Source: Methanoregula sp. UBA154 (GTDB lineage: Archaea > Halobacteriota > Methanomicrobia > Methanomicrobiales > Methanospirillaceae). Taken from it: a DNA stretch of 64,000 bases. A model generated the notes under the pieces. That model did not search any database. It saw only the letters and a program-made list of their open reading frames with translations, and was not told the DNA's origin. Below, piece after piece: positions 15,211 through 24,263 of this stretch (the first letter of the stretch is position 1; the number at the start of each line of letters is the position of its first letter). The position numbers and the translations under genes are program-made. The DNA is taken from the NCBI GenBank assembly GCA_002502245.1, contig DAPW01000032.1:97230-161229 (forward strand). The letters are read 5' to 3'.

Positions 15211-17333
15211 TACTGCTCACCTCCGAGGAGGAAGGCATCGATCTGTGCCACGATCTGTGGCGTAGCAAAGTGGTTCATCCAGATGGCACCGCCGGGGCAG
15301 AAGCCACCGCAGGTGCCGCAGCCCTTGCACTTGGCCTCGGTGACCTGCATGACCTGGCGACCTTCCTTCTCAACGAGCGAGAGTGCGCTGTAGGGGCAGA
15401 GGTTGACGCACATGCCGCAGCCTGCACATTTTTCTTCGATGCAGGTTGCAAAGTACGGCTCAAGCTCGACCTCACCCTTGTGGATGGGGATGCTTGCTGC
15501 AGATGCTGCGCCTTCGGCAGATGCTACTGTGTCAGGGATATCCTTTGGTCCCTGGCAGACACCGGCAAGGAAGACGCCGGCCGTTGTGGTACCGCACGGG
15601 TTCAGCTTGGGGTGTGCCTCAAGGAGCCAGCCATCCATGGAACAGGACACACCGAAGAGCTTCCGGGTCCGGTTCGTGTCAGCCATGGGCTGGACGGCAG
15701 CTGCGAGCACGACCAGGTCGACATCCATGTCAACCGGACGGTCGAGGAGCGTGTCGTCAGCGTGGACGTGGAGGTTCTTGGTCTTGGGATCCTCGAGGAT
15801 GTTTGCGACACGGCCGCGGATAAACTTGGCGCCCTCGTCCTGGATGCGGTAGTAGAACTCCTCGTACATCTTACCGAATGAACGGATATCCATGTAGAAG
15901 ATATAGGGTGTGCACCCGGGGATCTTCTCGATGATCTGGTGCGCATGTTTCAGGGAATACATGCAGCAGAACCGCGAGCAGTAGGGTTTACCGACGCCGG
16001 TGTTGTCACGGGAGCCTGCACAGAGCACGAATGCGACCCGCTTAGGGGTTTCGCCATCGCTCGGGCGGACCAGGTGGCCGCCGGTCGGACCGGAAGCACA
16101 GATAAGCCGCTCGAATTCAAGGCTCGTGATGACGTTCTCGTACCGCTTGTAGCCCCACTCCTCTTTCTTCTCAACGGGGAAGATATCGAAGCCGGTTGCA
16201 AGGATTGCGGTCCCGACTTTGACCTTGACGAACTCGTCCTTGGACTCGAGGTCGATTGCCTTCTTCTCGGGACCACAGGCGGTCACGCAGAGCCCGCACT
16301 TGATGCAGGAGTTGAAGTCAATCGTGTAGATCAGGGGAACGACCTGCGGGTGGTTGATGTAGATCGCTTTCCGCGGTTTCATGCCGACTTCGAAATCATT
16401 TGGCTTGACAACCGGGCAGACTGCTTCACAGTCGCCGCAGCCGTTACAGCCGCCGCCGACAATGCCGCGGGCTTCCGCTTCCGCGGGGGTGAGGACACCG
16501 CGTGCCTTCTTCCGGACGGTCACATCGAAGTTGCCGATGTAACCTTCGACCGCATCCACTTCGGAGTAGGTCATCAGCTCAATATTCTTGGCACGGCCCA
16601 CGTCCACCATCTTGGGTGTCAGGATACACTGGGAACAGTCGAGGGTCGGGAAGGTCTTGTCGAGCTGGGACATGCGCCCGCCGATGCTGGGGGTAGACTC
16701 AACGAGGTAGGTCTTGATTCCCGCTGCGTCAAGGTCGAGTGCTGCCTGCATCCCGGCCACCCCTGCTCCGACGACCATTGCTGCTTTTTCCACCGGCACG
16801 CTCTTCGGGAAGAGGTCCTGGAGGAGTGCTGCTTTTGCGACTGCAATCCGGATCGCATCCTTTGCCTTGTCGGTTGAACCTTCCCAGTCGTGCATGTGCA
16901 CCCATGAGTTCTGTTCACGGATGTTTGCCATCTCGAACCGGAACGGGTTCAGGCCGGCTTCCTTTGTTGCCGTCCTGAATGTCGGCTCGTGGAGACGGGG
17001 CGAGCATGCGGCGACCACGACACCGGTCAGTTTGTTGTCCTTGATTGCCTTGCTAATCACAGCCTGCCCGGGCATCGAGCACATATACTTGTAGTTGTCT
17101 ACAAAGGCGACATTCGGGACGGTCTTTGCATATTCCTGCACAGCCGGGATATCCATCGAACCGGCAATGTTGGTACCGCAGTGACAGATGAACACACCGA
17201 TACGTGCGTCCTGCTTGGTAGTTTGGCCAACTGCGGCGGCCGGTGCCGCTGCCTGCTTCTTGACTTCCTGTTTCACGGGGGCTACCTTCTTGGACTCTGA
17301 TTTCTTGGTGGTTGCTTTCTTCTTTTCTGCCAT
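15210..17333 (-). CDS. hdrA: Heterodisulfide reductase subunit A
   Basis: This 707-residue flavin and Fe-S protein is the bifurcating core of the Hdr complex. The start is set at ATG 17333, which follows GAGGTGGAAAAA. The longer open frame upstream would run into hdrB. Residues 1-45 are a Lys/Ala/Val-rich extension before the usual ARIGVFICHCGTNI. FAD-type AMVVGAGVAGMQAALDL follows near residue 150, then CNGCGDCEAVCP and CIKCGLCVTACG cluster motifs, and C-terminal CAGCGMCVNLCP and CKGCGTCGGFCP. The N-terminal extension makes it longer than typical HdrA (about 655 residues). Confidence 0.98.
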   Translation of the reverse strand: MAEKKKATTKKSESKKVAPVKQEVKKQAAAPAAAVGQTTKQDARIGVFICHCGTNIAGSMDIPAVQEYAKTVPNVAFVDNYKYMCSMPGQAVISKAIKDNKLTGVVVAACSPRLHEPTFRTATKEAGLNPFRFEMANIREQNSWVHMHDWEGSTDKAKDAIRIAVAKAALLQDLFPKSVPVEKAAMVVGAGVAGMQAALDLDAAGIKTYLVESTPSIGGRMSQLDKTFPTLDCSQCILTPKMVDVGRAKNIELMTYSEVDAVEGYIGNFDVTVRKKARGVLTPAEAEARGIVGGGCNGCGDCEAVCPVVKPNDFEVGMKPRKAIYINHPQVVPLIYTIDFNSCIKCGLCVTACGPEKKAIDLESKDEFVKVKVGTAILATGFDIFPVEKKEEWGYKRYENVITSLEFERLICASGPTGGHLVRPSDGETPKRVAFVLCAGSRDNTGVGKPYCSRFCCMYSLKHAHQIIEKIPGCTPYIFYMDIRSFGKMYEEFYYRIQDEGAKFIRGRVANILEDPKTKNLHVHADDTLLDRPVDMDVDLVVLAAAVQPMADTNRTRKLFGVSCSMDGWLLEAHPKLNPCGTTTAGVFLAGVCQGPKDIPDTVASAEGAASAASIPIHKGEVELEPYFATCIEEKCAGCGMCVNLCPYSALSLVEKEGRQVMQVTEAKCKGCGTCGGFCPGGAIWMNHFATPQIVAQIDAFLLGGEQ

Positions 17334-17343
17334 TTTTTCCACC

Positions 17344-18267
17344 TCACAGCACCTTCTGCAGGAACGATTCACAGCTGATCCCGTGGAGATCAAGCCCGAG
17401 GTCCTGGGGACTCATTCCCTGAGCCAGTCCGAGGAGTTCAGCAAAGTGAAGTACCGGTATGCTGTGTTTGACGCCGAACTTCTCCTCAATCTCGATCTGG
17501 CCGCGGTCGAACTGGAGCTGACAGAACGGGCAGATGTCGGTGAGGGCATCCACCTTCACATCCTCTAAGTTGATGAGCTTCTCGTTGGTGATATCCAGCG
17601 AGTGCACAATGTCATACCCGCGGACACCGCCACCGGCACCGCAGCACTGCATCTTGTTGCGGTATTCCACCGGTGTTGCACCGAGGGCTGCAACGAGTTC
17701 TTCCATCCATACGGGATGCTCGGTGTTGAGCATGACGTCCTTTTCAAACTCCCGGTCCTTGTGGGGTTTGGTCAGGTGACAGCCGTAGTGGACAGCGATG
17801 CGTGCTCCAGTCAGGGGGTTGGTGACGCTGTCGCGGACCTTATCGACTCCAATGAACTTGTCATTGTAGAGGAGCTCGGCAGTGTGGTACACGTTGATGG
17901 TACCCTTGTACTCCATGTCCACTTCCTTGAGCACTTCATTGACCGCATCACGGAGGTCCTTGTTGTGCTTGAGCTTGTGGTTGACTTCCCAGATCGACTT
18001 GTAACAACCATTGCAGACAAGGGCGATGTCCATCTTCATCTGCTCGGCAAGCACGAGGTTCCGGGCTGCCATTGCATAGAAGACACTGAGGTCGATTGAA
18101 CCGAATGCACCGGGTGCAGGGCAGCAGCTTGCGCCCTTGAGGGGGACGAGCTCAACACCGAGCTTCTTCATCGCTTTGATTGAGGCTGACTCGACACCGG
18201 GATACCGGTTGGGGGCAATGCATCCAAGATAGAATGCGAATTTATGGTTTGCGCCTGTTTCAGACAT
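17344..18267 (-). CDS. hdrB: Heterodisulfide reductase subunit B
   Basis: This 307-residue catalytic subunit contains the CCG domains that bind the noncubane Fe-S clusters: GASCCPAPGAFGS in the first half and MQCCGAGGGVRGYD with a later CPFCQLQFDRGQ in the second. It starts MSETGANHKFAFYLGCIAPNRYPG and is of normal length. It lies 2 bp after hdrC and 10 bp before hdrA. It reduces the CoM-S-S-CoB heterodisulfide produced by Mcr. Confidence 0.98.
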   Translation of the reverse strand: MSETGANHKFAFYLGCIAPNRYPGVESASIKAMKKLGVELVPLKGASCCPAPGAFGSIDLSVFYAMAARNLVLAEQMKMDIALVCNGCYKSIWEVNHKLKHNKDLRDAVNEVLKEVDMEYKGTINVYHTAELLYNDKFIGVDKVRDSVTNPLTGARIAVHYGCHLTKPHKDREFEKDVMLNTEHPVWMEELVAALGATPVEYRNKMQCCGAGGGVRGYDIVHSLDITNEKLINLEDVKVDALTDICPFCQLQFDRGQIEIEEKFGVKHSIPVLHFAELLGLAQGMSPQDLGLDLHGISCESFLQKVL

Positions 18268-18269
18268 GG

Positions 18270-18860
18270 TTATCCCTCCCGTTCCTTGACAATCCGGTCG
18301 GCATTGGCCTTCAGCTTGTAGTGGTCGATGATCTTCTGGATTCCCGGGATATATTCAGGATACATATGCGTTGTTGGTGGATCCCGGGTCAGGCCGAGTT
18401 TCTCACGGGCAGCCCGGTTGACATCGTTGTTGGGCACACCATGTCCGGTCTTATAGATAGACTGCACAGTCTTGAGGAAGTTGACAGGTATGATATCCCT
18501 CTTGAAAGCGAGGTTCCTCATCGCCATGATAACATCGGTTGGTGCAATATCACGCGGGCAGCGGTCAGTACAGCTGTAACAGGTTGTGCACAGCCACAGA
18601 TCCGGGTCGGTGAGGGCTTCGTTCTCAAGGCCGAGCACTGCCCGCCGCATAAACTTGCGGATGCGGTAGGTGCTGCGGGGGGCTGACGGGCAGGAGCCGG
18701 TGCAGGTACCGCACTGGTAGCACATGTGGGCAATGGTGCGGGAGATAGCCTTTACGTTTTTCGTGAAATCCGGGTTTGAATCTTCACGGTAGTATCTCTG
18801 GTCGTGGAGTTTCTTCTCCAGCGCTTCGGGGTAACCTTTTGTTCGTACCATGCTGATCAC
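18270..18860 (-). CDS. hdrC: Heterodisulfide reductase subunit C
   Basis: This 196-residue two-cluster ferredoxin-type subunit has CYQCGTCTGSCPSAPRS and CTTCYSCTDRCPRDIAP. GTG at 18860 overlaps the stop of the preceding gene (GTGA) and has GGAG five bases upstream. The ATG three codons later (18851) lacks a well-placed ribosome site, so the GTG is preferred, though not certainly. HdrC passes electrons from HdrA to HdrB. Confidence 0.96.
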   Translation of the reverse strand: MISMVRTKGYPEALEKKLHDQRYYREDSNPDFTKNVKAISRTIAHMCYQCGTCTGSCPSAPRSTYRIRKFMRRAVLGLENEALTDPDLWLCTTCYSCTDRCPRDIAPTDVIMAMRNLAFKRDIIPVNFLKTVQSIYKTGHGVPNNDVNRAAREKLGLTRDPPTTHMYPEYIPGIQKIIDHYKLKANADRIVKEREG

Positions 18861-20032
18861 GCCTTCTCCATTACTTTGAGGTTGACCTGGCCGGTGATCT
18901 CCTCTTTCACCTTCGAGGTTCTCTTCTCGAAGAGTTTCGCCTTGATCTTATTGAAGAGGTCTGTCTCGGTTCCCTTCATGCGGATGCCGGTCCGTTGCAG
19001 GACGATGATGTCCTCACCGGGGCAGGCATTGACACACGCGCCGCACAGGATACAGTAGTCCTTGTTGACAGCGATGGTCGCTTCCCTGCTGTCCAGCTTC
19101 ATATCTGCTGCAGGGATTGCGGAGGGGAGGTAGATCGCGTTGGCCGGGCAGATATCCACACAGGTCGAACAACCGCCGGGGCACTTCTCGGCATGGAATT
19201 CGATATCGCCCTCAAAAAGCTTCTCGACAGTGATTGCCTCGGTCGGGCAGTTCCGTGAACACCACGTGCAGGTGCAGCAGTTGTCCTGGATGATGCTGAC
19301 CTTGCCGTCAACCTTGTCGGAAACGATTTCGCGCTCGACGGTAATGCACTCTTCGGGACATGCCTCAACACACACCTTGCAGGCATCGCATTTTGTCTCG
19401 TCCCAGATTACATCGCCCTCGACCTTGCCGGTCTCAGCCGTGAATTTCTTGTGTTTCACGACAAGTGCGGGGCAGAGTGCACCGCAGAGTCCGCAGAGAG
19501 AGCATTTCTCCTTGTCGACCGTAAACGTCGTCTTGGTCTTGATTGCGGTCTGGCGGTCCTTTGCACCGGCAACCGGTCCCTTGTAGGTTCCTTCATACGC
19601 CGGGACATTGCGCTCGATTGCATCGCGCGGGCAGACCTCTTCACAGATCGTGCACTTGACGCATTTCTCGTCATCGATCTCCGCTTTCATGTCATACTGC
19701 GGGAATCCTTCCTTTTCGATGATCGGGAGTTTCTCCTGTCCATCCACCTTCAGTGTCAATGCATTGAACGGGCACATGATAACACAGACACCGCAGTATG
19801 AACACTTGACCTCGTCGACATCGATGGGAGCTGCGTAATTGATCGCACCCCGCCTCGATGCCCCGACAAGCCCGAGGACGATAGCCTCCTCGGGGCAAGC
19901 GTCAACGCATATGCCGCAACCCGTGCAGGTCTCTGCATTGAGTATCAGGTTGTTGACGCTCTGGAGGAGTTTCTGCTCCATCACAACGTTAACACCATCT
20001 TTCTTCTTGGAAAACTTTGGAAACAATGCCAT
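18857..20032 (-). CDS. Polyferredoxin with eight 4Fe-4S motifs
   Basis: This 391-residue protein is built almost entirely of ferredoxin repeats. Eight Cys motifs can be counted, from CTGCGICVDACP near residue 38 to CILCGACVNACP near residue 335. One is irregular: CPGGCSTCVDICP has three residues between the first two cysteines. It is shorter than the classical twelve-cluster MvhB. It is the first gene of the hdr operon and overlaps hdrC by 4 bp, so it is probably an electron-transfer partner of the Hdr/MvhD complex. The direction of electron flow is not readable from sequence. Confidence 0.93.
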   Translation of the reverse strand: MALFPKFSKKKDGVNVVMEQKLLQSVNNLILNAETCTGCGICVDACPEEAIVLGLVGASRRGAINYAAPIDVDEVKCSYCGVCVIMCPFNALTLKVDGQEKLPIIEKEGFPQYDMKAEIDDEKCVKCTICEEVCPRDAIERNVPAYEGTYKGPVAGAKDRQTAIKTKTTFTVDKEKCSLCGLCGALCPALVVKHKKFTAETGKVEGDVIWDETKCDACKVCVEACPEECITVEREIVSDKVDGKVSIIQDNCCTCTWCSRNCPTEAITVEKLFEGDIEFHAEKCPGGCSTCVDICPANAIYLPSAIPAADMKLDSREATIAVNKDYCILCGACVNACPGEDIIVLQRTGIRMKGTETDLFNKIKAKLFEKRTSKVKEEITGQVNLKVMEKA

Positions 20033-20500
20033 GAATTAACCCTCACGCTGTTTCTTTATTGCACTTCTGCCCCGTTACTGATGCCGGATTCAGTCTATGT
20101 ACAGAATCACGGGCATCAATTAGGACATGCAACCACACAATTATTACAGCCAGTACAACGTTCCATGTTTATGTGCACTGCAAATGCCATTCGGTTTCTC
20201 GCACCAGCTATGATCGATTCTGAAAATCGACTAACAAAAAGTGGTAGAAGAATGTAGATAAATGTTCTGAAATTGCATGAGAGATTGTGTTATTTTATAC
20301 TTGGTTCTTTTATTTTCATTTAAATACGCAAATGAAAAGTTAATGGTGAAAACAGGCTGGTTAACAACATATGGTGTACTTTTTTTCCTTTTTTTATGGT
20401 TTTCACGGTGCGCTCTGGTTCCACCTCCCGCTGGACAAATCCAATTAGAAAATTTATTCAACCCCCATCGTGGTACCTTTGTAGTACCGGAGGTTATTTC
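20033..20500. other. Divergent promoter region between the hdr operon and ftr
   Basis: On the minus strand GTATTTAAAT (about 20322-20331) and TATAAAATA (about 20290-20298) are TATA candidates for the polyferredoxin-hdr operon, implying a leader of more than 220 nt. On the plus strand GAAAATTTATTC (about 20449-20460) is a TATA candidate for ftr. A GTGGTACC...GTAGTACC near-repeat and GGAGG lie just before the ftr start. No gene is seen. Confidence 0.5.
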
Positions 20501-21385
20501 ATGGAAATCAACGGCGTTACCATTGACGATACATACGCAGAGGCATTCCCGACCTGGGTCTGCCGGATCATCATCACTGCGGTCACGAAGGATTGGGCGA
20601 AGAAAGCAGCAACCGAGGCAACCGGGTTTGCGACATCAGCAATCGGCTGCCCCTGCGAGGCAGGTATTGAGGGGGAGGTCCCGTCAAGCGAGACACCCGA
20701 CGGACGGCCCGGTGTGGCAATCCTGATCTGTGCCAGCAAGAAGAAACTGAAAGAGCAGGTTGTCGAGCGGCTTGCCGAATGTGTCCTGACCGCACCGACC
20801 ACCGCGGTCTTCAACGGTATCACAACAGCCGAGGAAAAGATCCCGGTCAAGCTCCACTTCTTCGGTGACGGCTACGAGTACCAGAAGGAAGTCGGCGGCC
20901 GCAAGTGCTGGGTCATCCCGATCATGAACGGCGAGTATATCGGAGAAGAAGAATTCGGGATCGTCAAGGGCGTTGCCGGAGGAAATTTCTTCGTGATGGG
21001 CGAAAACCAGATGGCTGCCCTCATGGGTGCACAGGCAGCATCAGACGCGATCGCCGAAGTCAAAGGAGTGATCACCAGCTTCCCCGGTGGTATCGTGGGA
21101 AGTGGTTCCAAGGTCGGGAGTAACAAGTACAAGTTCATGGTCGCTTCCACGAATGAGAAGTACTGCCCGACGCTCCGCGAGAAAGTCCCTGACAGTAAAG
21201 TCCCCGCCGGCATCAAAGCGGTGTACGAGATTGTCATCGATGGTATTGATGAGAAGGCAGTTGCAGCAGCAATGGCTGCCGGTGTCAGGGCAGCAGCAAT
21301 GGTGCCTGGCGTGAAATTTATTTCAGCCGGTAACTTTGGCGGTACCCTCGGCCCCTACAAGATCGAGCTCCACAAAATCCTTTAA
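20501..21385 (+). CDS. ftr: Formylmethanofuran:tetrahydromethanopterin formyltransferase
   Basis: This 294-residue Ftr transfers the formyl group from formylmethanofuran to tetrahydromethanopterin, the second step of CO2 reduction. The chosen start is ATG 20501 (MEINGVTIDDTYAEAFPTW), which matches the family start and follows CCGGAGG. Landmarks are IGCPCEAGIEGE, the FFGDGYEYQKEVGGRKCWVIP segment, and NFGGTLGPYKIELHKIL at the end. It is followed by a T7 stretch, so it may be a separate unit from the next genes, which start 92 bp later. Confidence 0.98.
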   Translation: MEINGVTIDDTYAEAFPTWVCRIIITAVTKDWAKKAATEATGFATSAIGCPCEAGIEGEVPSSETPDGRPGVAILICASKKKLKEQVVERLAECVLTAPTTAVFNGITTAEEKIPVKLHFFGDGYEYQKEVGGRKCWVIPIMNGEYIGEEEFGIVKGVAGGNFFVMGENQMAALMGAQAASDAIAEVKGVITSFPGGIVGSGSKVGSNKYKFMVASTNEKYCPTLREKVPDSKVPAGIKAVYEIVIDGIDEKAVAAAMAAGVRAAAMVPGVKFISAGNFGGTLGPYKIELHKIL

Positions 21386-21476
21386 CCCTTTTTTTGCAGA
21401 ACTCCTCATTACCATATCGAACTCTATAAATACCGTTATTGCCGATTATCCTGTTAACGAAATATTCGGCGATAAC

Positions 21477-22433
21477 ATGATCACCCTCAGTCCTGAAGAC
21501 GTAAAACTGCGGTTCGGGCCGCTCTTTGCCCAGAAATTTCTTGTGATGGTGGATGAACGGGCCGGTACGGCAGAGATCCTTGAGCAGTGCCGTGTCCGGG
21601 GAACGATCGAATGGGACGCCATGAACCGGCGGCGGGCCGGTGGTGCGGTAAGCAGGTGCGAGGTCGAAGGCACTTCCATGACGATCCGTGCCCGTCTGGG
21701 GAACTATCCGGTGAATTTCGGTTCGGCAGCCGGGGATATCGGCGGCCAGGCCCTGGAAGCGGTCGAAGTATCCGGAGATGAAGTCATCACAACCTGGGCG
21801 GGGATAGCCGGTGCCGGCGTCGGTGTTGCTGCCTGCCTCCCGCAGGCTCCGGGTGTCATCCGCACCGAATATCCCTCAGAAGATGACCTGAAGGTGGGTG
21901 GTGCACGCACGAACCATGTACGGATTATCTCCCCCCGCTACGAGAAGGTCTGTATCGGGATCGATGACACGGACACGAAGACGGAGGGGGCCACCTGGGT
22001 GATGGCCTTGAAATGCGCGGAAGCATGCAGGATCGAAGGCGTCGAGTTCCTGAATATGCGGCTCGTCCAGCTCAACCCGGCCGTGCCGGAAAAGACCACC
22101 AACTGTGTCAGTTCGGCGCTGAATTTTGCGGCCAGGCCGGGCAGGATCCCCCTGTTGCTGGAGTCGGTCCGGTTGTTCGTGGAGAAAAATACTTTTTCCC
22201 GGGATACCGGGATCGCCTGTTATCATGGCCTTGGGGATTTTTCCGGTGTGCCGGTTGCCCGGCAGGTCAAGACCGAGATCATGACCCGCGATCAGGCTGA
22301 GCGTGAGGCGGAAGCGCTGGGAATCGAGTTCCTTGACCGCAACAACGGGAAGGGAAGGATTGGTGCCCTTGGTGCCGTGGTATGGGGCAACCGGGGAACC
22401 GAAGCGGCGGGCCTGTATGGAGAACATCTCTGA
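21477..22433 (+). CDS. MMP11-like protein with TiaS-type domain (first paralogue)
   Basis: This 318-residue protein starts at ATG 21477 (MITLSPEDVKLRFGPL); the open frame upstream lacks family features. The central KVCIGIDDTDTKTEGATWVM motif is shared with tRNA(Ile2)-agmatinylcytidine synthetase and methanogenesis marker protein 11. The next gene is a paralogue with VLIGVDDTDTPEEGATWTLV at the same place. The catalytic role is unknown. The Asp-rich motif in TiaS binds ATP/Mg. It overlaps the next gene by 17 bp and heads a run of nine coupled genes that includes the coenzyme B genes. Confidence 0.75.
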   Translation: MITLSPEDVKLRFGPLFAQKFLVMVDERAGTAEILEQCRVRGTIEWDAMNRRRAGGAVSRCEVEGTSMTIRARLGNYPVNFGSAAGDIGGQALEAVEVSGDEVITTWAGIAGAGVGVAACLPQAPGVIRTEYPSEDDLKVGGARTNHVRIISPRYEKVCIGIDDTDTKTEGATWVMALKCAEACRIEGVEFLNMRLVQLNPAVPEKTTNCVSSALNFAARPGRIPLLLESVRLFVEKNTFSRDTGIACYHGLGDFSGVPVARQVKTEIMTRDQAEREAEALGIEFLDRNNGKGRIGALGAVVWGNRGTEAAGLYGEHL

Positions 22434-23313
22434 ACCCTACGTGATCCACTACCCGCGGATTGTTGCGGTTGCGGATGAATCCGGCGGGAAGGTGGAGCTG
22501 ATCGAGTTCTTCGACTGCGTGGGCGGGGCCATGTGGTCGAAGTGTCATTATGTTAAGAGCCCGATCGTTGAGGGAGTCCGCTGCGTGGGATCGACCATGC
22601 GGTATGCCCTGAAGGCCGGGACCGTGGATCTCGCCCTTGAAGGCTCCCGGTTCCCGGCCGGTATCTCGGCATGCATCACTGACGGGCCGGAGATAGCGGT
22701 CACCTATATCGGCATGGGTGGCGGGGGTGTTGGTGCAGCAGCCTGCCGCTCCGATGCCGCCGGTGTCCTGCGGAGCAGGAGTGATCCGGCCGGCGGGGGA
22801 AAAGTAGCCGGTGCCACCATCTGGCTTCCCCGGATGCAGCGGGTGCTGATCGGGGTGGACGACACGGACACCCCGGAGGAAGGGGCAACATGGACGCTTG
22901 TCCACAACATCGCCCGGGCCGTTGAGGATGAACGTTCCGTGTACCTTTCGCATACCATTGTCCAGCTCTTCCCGGTCCCGTACCGCACGAAAAACTGTGT
23001 TGCACTGGTTGCCGAGTTTGCGACAAATGATCCCGACCGCCTCGTCTCGCGGTTCCGCAGGCTGCTGGAACAGTACACGTTGTCGGAGAAGACCGGCATG
23101 GCCGTCTACACCGGCTTCAATCCTTCGGATGAGCTTCTCGCATATGGCAGGAAGGTCAAGAGGGGCGAAGTCGCGGCCGGCCTGCCGGCATCGATCCAGG
23201 ACCCGGACCTCCGGATCGTCCTGAACGGGCGGGGGATCGTCGGGGCGGTTGCGGCCATCCCCTTTTTCACGAGATACGAGGAGGCACTGGAGTTATGCAG
23301 TGGAAAGAACTGA
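22417..23313 (+). CDS. Methanogenesis marker protein 11
   Basis: This 298-residue protein starts at ATG 22417 (MENISEPYVIHYPRIVAVADE). It has GGAMWSKCHYVKSP, GMGGGGVGAAACR and IGVDDTDTPEEGATW. This order matches the methanogenesis marker 11 family as I know it, which occurs in methanogens and has no established function. It is paired with the upstream paralogue and overlaps the radical SAM gene by 19 bp. The two paralogues may form a heteromer. The operon context suggests a part in coenzyme B or Mcr-related chemistry, which is inference. Confidence 0.8.
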   Translation: MENISEPYVIHYPRIVAVADESGGKVELIEFFDCVGGAMWSKCHYVKSPIVEGVRCVGSTMRYALKAGTVDLALEGSRFPAGISACITDGPEIAVTYIGMGGGGVGAAACRSDAAGVLRSRSDPAGGGKVAGATIWLPRMQRVLIGVDDTDTPEEGATWTLVHNIARAVEDERSVYLSHTIVQLFPVPYRTKNCVALVAEFATNDPDRLVSRFRRLLEQYTLSEKTGMAVYTGFNPSDELLAYGRKVKRGEVAAGLPASIQDPDLRIVLNGRGIVGAVAAIPFFTRYEEALELCSGKN

Positions 23314-24263
23314 AAGCCCGGCTGCTGGAGGCCGGTTCAACCCGGCTCACCGGTGAGCCCGCGGAGCGGTTTATTGCCCGCTCTGCGGCAGGCCCCGGAG
23401 CCGGGGGAAGCGGGGCTGTCTTCTTCTCCATGGGGAGCCACCGCGTCAAGCTCGCGCTCGACCCGCTCAGCACCACCGAGATCACGCACCGGGGAAATGG
23501 TACCGCCGACCTCTATTTTAACGGCACGCTCATCTCCGGCAGACTGCTGGAGCCCGGCTTCCACTGCCCCGACCAGGCGTTCATCACCGTTACGGGGAGC
23601 TGTATCTTCCGGTGCCGCTACTGTACGGTGCCGGCTATCGGCGGCAGGCGCAAACCGATAGAGGAGATTATCCGGATGGTGGAATCCGTGCGCCACCGGA
23701 TCCATGCCATCTCTATCACGAGCGGCGTTCAGGAAAGCATCGGGGAGGAGGAAGCCTATGTTCTCGAAGTGGTGAAACATCTTGCGTTCTTCAACCTGCC
23801 CCTCGGTGTGTCCATATACCCCACGGAAAAGACCCCGGACCGTTTAAAGGAACTCGGGGTCTGCGAGGTCAAATTCAACCTTGAAACGGCAACGCCGGCG
23901 TTGTTTGAAAAAATGTGCCCGAAGCTGGACTATGACCTGATCTGGCAGGTACTTGACCGCTCGGTTGAGCTTTTCGGGAAGAACCGTGTCTTCTCAAATG
24001 TTATTGTTGGTCTGGGTGAAACAGACGCGGAACTGGAAGCCTGTATCAGGAAACTGACCGCCCATGGTGTGATCCCGGTTCTCAGGCCGCTCAACCCCGT
24101 CCACGGGCTTCCTGGCACCCCACGGCCGACCGCTGAACGGTTAAACACAGTCTTTGCGATGCATGAGCGGGCGCTCGAAGTAGCGGGGCTCGATACCCGC
24201 GAGGCACTGACAATGTGCACCAGCTGCACCGGTTGCGATCTTGTCCCGGGGAGGGATGAATGA
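23295..24263 (+). CDS. Radical SAM protein of the coenzyme B operon
   Basis: This 322-residue protein has the radical SAM motif CIFRCRYC (CxxxCxxC, about residues 103-110) preceded by FITVTGS. Further on are SIYPTEKTPDRLKELGV, FNLETATPALFEKM and FSNVIVGLGETDAELE, as in biotin-synthase-like members. The tail CTSCTGC could bind a second cluster. An auxiliary cluster that donates sulfur would suit the missing thiolation step in coenzyme B synthesis. The family was not identified with certainty and it does not look like MMP10. It overlaps the next gene by 4 bp (ATGA). Confidence 0.8.
   Translation: MQWKELKARLLEAGSTRLTGEPAERFIARSAAGPGAGGSGAVFFSMGSHRVKLALDPLSTTEITHRGNGTADLYFNGTLISGRLLEPGFHCPDQAFITVTGSCIFRCRYCTVPAIGGRRKPIEEIIRMVESVRHRIHAISITSGVQESIGEEEAYVLEVVKHLAFFNLPLGVSIYPTEKTPDRLKELGVCEVKFNLETATPALFEKMCPKLDYDLIWQVLDRSVELFGKNRVFSNVIVGLGETDAELEACIRKLTAHGVIPVLRPLNPVHGLPGTPRPTAERLNTVFAMHERALEVAGLDTREALTMCTSCTGCDLVPGRDE

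Noticed and set aside
15939..16877. A 312-codon plus-strand frame antisense to hdrA
   Set aside because: It is a shadow of the conserved hdrA gene caused by high GC third positions.
20231..20461. A 76-codon minus-strand frame upstream of the polyferredoxin
   Set aside because: It covers the promoter region of the hdr operon and ftr, is low complexity, and has no ribosome site.
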